A stretch of 64,000 nt of DNA from Bacteroidia bacterium (GTDB lineage Bacteria; Bacteroidota; Bacteroidia; 2-12-FULL-35-15): positions 427,426 to 491,425 of the forward strand of contig JAURXZ010000008.1 of assembly GCA_030654175.1 (NCBI GenBank), read 5' to 3'. Below, piece after piece: positions 61,878 to 64,000 of the stretch. How positions within the stretch are numbered: the stretch's first letter is position 1; each line of letters opens with the position of its first letter. The position numbers and the translations under genes are program-made. The notes beneath the pieces were generated by a model. It worked only from the letters and a program-made list of their open reading frames with translations. It was not told where the DNA came from and ran no database searches.

Positions 61878-63452
61878 TTACTCTAAAATGATCTTTTTAG
61901 AAATAGAACCTTTGTTCAACTGAATTTTAGTAATATATAATCCTGTAGAAAGTCCTTCACGTTGAACAGTATATTTTTGAGTGTTCAACCCAACAATTTG
62001 TTTAACCATTCTTCCGGTTACATCATATAATTCAACACTTTTAATAGTAGTTGAACCATTTACTGAAAAATTAATTTCAGTTGAAGATGGGTTAGGGAAA
62101 ATAGTAATGTCAGATACATTAACGTTTTCGTTAACTCCGGCAGGGTTAGGAACACAACCAGCTAAACCTAAAGCACAAACCATACGTGGATTTAAATAAC
62201 CCTGGATGGTATCAATGTACATTCTACCTTTTGTTGCTGATTGATCAGGATTGCTCAATAATTGCATACAATTAACAACACTTCCGTTAGTTGTACCTGA
62301 ATATCCATTGTATTGTGCAATGAAAGTAGCTTCACTCCACCAATCCCAAGGACTTCCTTGTTCTTTTTGTGCATTAGCACCAGGACCAGTACAACTCAAG
62401 TTCGCACCTGGAGCCGGTGTTATAAAAGGAAATAAACCTTCTATTCCATCATTTACAAGGTTAGCTTTGGTTGTAAATGGATCGGTATAAAGTGAGTTTT
62501 TGAAAATTAAATTGTTGTTAATAGTATCACTGTTAACATAAGCAAGAACATCATAACTACCGCTTGCCTCAACAACAAAGTCTCCTGTAGTTGGAACAAT
62601 AACAGCACCTGTTTTGTATGGTGCGTTAGGATCTTTATAGCAATGTAAACCTACAATTGGCACTTCCAATGAATCGATCCATGAAGTATCTCCAATAGCA
62701 CCACCAACATTGAATGCCATGTTAATGGTAGAAGTATGAGATGGGTAGTTAGCAATATTTAAACCAGTTGTATTTGTTCCATCAAAATTACCCGATAGTG
62801 ATTGATCAATATATGGTACTGGTGGACTTGCTGAGTTATCTAAGAATTTAGCTAATTGAATTTCAGCAACCTGGTTCAATGATGCATAAGCAAGAGCAAT
62901 GTATCCACCTGAACCTAAACCACCTACCGCAATTTTGGTAGTATCAATTTTATAAACATTGGCAGTAGCTTTGTCTTCTTTGAAATAACGAACACAATTT
63001 TTAGCATCTTGTATAGAACGGTAAACTGCGTTTAACAATGTTCCTGTTCTTACATCTAAACTAGTTGAAAGAGCATTCCATCCCAAACGGTAATCAGCAG
63101 CAACTGCAACATATCCTCTTTTTGCGAATCTGTTACACATTTCTACTACTGCACTGTCTGTTTTTGAACCTGTAGGTTGTCCGTTCGCAATAGCCGGAAG
63201 AAAACTTCCAGTATGTAGAACAATAACCAATGGTCTTGCAGTTAATACATCTCCTGTTGGTTCGTAAACATCCATTTTTAGATCGGATGGTGCTGGTGTT
63301 CCTGTTAAAACTGAAAGGTTATTTCCGTAAGTAACATTTGAGGTAACTGTTACCGAAGTGAAAATTTCGGTTAAATACCTTTGTGAAAAGCCATTGAAAG
63401 AAAAGGCTAAAAGGCATAATGTTGCGACTAATTGTAATTTTTTTCTCATCAT
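61878..63452 (-). CDS. Secreted alpha/beta hydrolase (esterase-like) with T9SS sorting domain
   Basis: 524 aa. The signal peptide ends GFSQ. The hydrolase core has RPLVIVLHTGSFLP (oxyanion region), YVAVAADYRLGW and SIQDAKNCVRYFKED. The nucleophile elbow KIAVGGLGSGGYIAL has G-L-G-S-G, with Ser as likely nucleophile. VPIVGLHCYKDPNAPYKTG may supply acid residues. The C-terminal ~80 residues (TIFPNPSSTEINFSVNG...SVELYDVTGRMVKQIVG...ISKKIILE) are a T9SS type A domain. It resembles BD-FAE/carboxylesterase-type enzymes; substrate unknown. A TATCTTTG -7 box at 63482-63489 lies 30 bp upstream. Confidence 0.9.
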   Translation of the reverse strand: MMRKKLQLVATLCLLAFSFNGFSQRYLTEIFTSVTVTSNVTYGNNLSVLTGTPAPSDLKMDVYEPTGDVLTARPLVIVLHTGSFLPAIANGQPTGSKTDSAVVEMCNRFAKRGYVAVAADYRLGWNALSTSLDVRTGTLLNAVYRSIQDAKNCVRYFKEDKATANVYKIDTTKIAVGGLGSGGYIALAYASLNQVAEIQLAKFLDNSASPPVPYIDQSLSGNFDGTNTTGLNIANYPSHTSTINMAFNVGGAIGDTSWIDSLEVPIVGLHCYKDPNAPYKTGAVIVPTTGDFVVEASGSYDVLAYVNSDTINNNLIFKNSLYTDPFTTKANLVNDGIEGLFPFITPAPGANLSCTGPGANAQKEQGSPWDWWSEATFIAQYNGYSGTTNGSVVNCMQLLSNPDQSATKGRMYIDTIQGYLNPRMVCALGLAGCVPNPAGVNENVNVSDITIFPNPSSTEINFSVNGSTTIKSVELYDVTGRMVKQIVGLNTQKYTVQREGLSTGLYITKIQLNKGSISKKIILE

Positions 63453-63481
63453 TTAGGTTTTTTTAGTGATTAAATTTTTTG

Positions 63482-63489
63482 CAAAGATA
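63482..63489 (-). promoter_or_regulatory. Putative -7 box of the esterase gene
   Basis: TATCTTTG on the minus strand, 30 bp before the ATG at 63452. Confidence 0.45.
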
Positions 63490-63715
63490 GTTTTTTTTTT
63501 AGTTTGACAGTAATTGTGGGAAAATTTTGCGAAATGTATTTTGGCCCGGAAAAGTGGAAAATTGAAAAAATTGAAATATTGAGTTCACTCCCCCCTTAAA
63601 TTTTATTTGACACTAATTTTACTGATTTAATACGTTGATTATCAATACTGTTTTGAAAAACAATTCGTGCAATTCGTGTCAAAAATTTTTTCGGAGGAGA
63701 CTCAATAATCAAATA

Positions 63716-64000
63716 TTATTTCAAATCCTCCGCATCACATTTTAGAAGAAAAGGTTCAAATACCTGGGAAATATAAAGTTTACCATTATAATATAAAGCA
63801 GTTGAACCACCACTAATGTCAGAACCATCATTTGAATAAACAGCTTTGTATTCTCCTGTAATTTTGTTTACACGATAAACAACGGTGGGGGAGTTGTTCT
63901 TAACGTCTTTATAATGTTTTAAAAAAGCTATTTGATTGAGATGAGCAGTTACAAGTATCTCATTGTCATTGATAAAAGTAATATTGTCGAGTCCCTTCAG
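63716..64000 (-). CDS. C-terminus of a six-bladed-propeller-like protein (SMP-30/arylesterase-type), partial
   Basis: 94 codons plus TAA; the N-terminal part lies beyond the right edge. It reads LKGLDNITFINDNEILVTAH, then VYRVNKITGEYKAVYSNDG and a final blade GSTALYYNGKLYISQVFEPFLLKC. The D-N-I...E-I-L-V-T-A-H-x-N pattern and the closing blade with L-Y-I-S-Q-V-F are typical of strictosidine synthase/SMP-30/paraoxonase-like propellers. Only the last blades are visible, so the call is tentative. Confidence 0.6.
   Translation of the reverse strand: MKGLDNITFINDNEILVTAHLNQIAFLKHYKDVKNNSPTVVYRVNKITGEYKAVYSNDGSDISGGSTALYYNGKLYISQVFEPFLLKCDAEDLK

Overview
This window comes from a Bacteroidota chromosome of low G+C, probably a flavobacterial or chitinophagal-type lineage. 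The evidence is dense and internally consistent. There are many secreted proteins with type IX secretion (T9SS) C-terminal domains, and T9SS machinery itself (PorZ, PorP/SprF and PorT-like). There are bacilliredoxin and BshB1 (bacillithiol) genes. The -7 promoter boxes match TAnnTTTG, and ribosome binding sites are weak or absent. Species cannot be read from the sequence. Nearly everything is chromosomal housekeeping in short operons, interrupted by one defence island and by two places with unusual repeat/cassette structure.

Layout. 1-4.3 kb: surface proteins on the minus strand (a large PKD-repeat protein cut by the window edge, a collagen-like DUF1566 protein, a small T9SS-sorted protein). 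4.6-10.9 kb: tadA, a two-domain M16 protease, a bacilliredoxin, an S8 protease and a Met/Lys-rich small secreted protein. 11.2-17.3 kb: accessory island with a complete three-gene Detocs anti-phage operon (dtcA-dtcB-dtcC, minus strand, genes overlapping by 4 bp), a zinc-ribbon-like ORF abutting it, a decayed amidinotransferase-like fragment, and tRNA-Arg(CCG). 17.4-34.3 kb: porZ, recO, a TMTC-like membrane protein, rlmI, an acid phosphatase-like protein, a SET protein, folD, ffh, an L,D-transpeptidase, a cupredoxin, a DEDDh exonuclease, a FAH-family enzyme and a DUF4197 protein. 34.6-46 kb: two universal stress proteins, a nucleoside phosphorylase, a SirB1-like protein, porP/sprF, an Omp28-like protein, porT-like, ubiX, queG and ruvB. 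46-50.4 kb: M43 metalloprotease, SDR, trans-sulfuration enzyme. 50.4-52 kb: two orphan genes between long structured repeats, resembling gene cassettes. 52-58.4 kb: bshB1, glutathione peroxidase and the ccmBCDEF cytochrome c maturation operon. 58.4-64 kb: DUF2520 protein, kdsC, saccharopine dehydrogenase-like, a small GIY-YIG nuclease framed by inverted repeats, a T9SS-sorted esterase and the C-terminus of a propeller protein.

How genes work together. DtcA (TPR sensor kinase-like), DtcB (stand-alone receiver, phosphate buffer) and DtcC (receiver fused to a nucleoside-phosphorylase-fold ATP nucleosidase) form a phosphorelay that in characterised relatives destroys cellular ATP on infection. 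PorZ, PorP/SprF and PorT belong to the secretion route used by the CTD-bearing proteins in the same window. BshB1 and the bacilliredoxin indicate bacillithiol redox chemistry. The ccm genes encode a System I cytochrome c maturation route whose CcmE carries a Cys-x-x-x-Tyr heme motif instead of His-x-x-x-Tyr.

Besides Detocs, the less ordinary signals are: (i) 172-175-bp hairpin repeats with compensatory base changes flanking single orphan genes (50.5-51.25 kb); (ii) a GIY-YIG gene bracketed by two pairs of a 26-bp repeat in opposing orientation (61.2-61.8 kb); (iii) four copies of a ~100-140-bp three-hairpin element whose stems vary in sequence but keep pairing.
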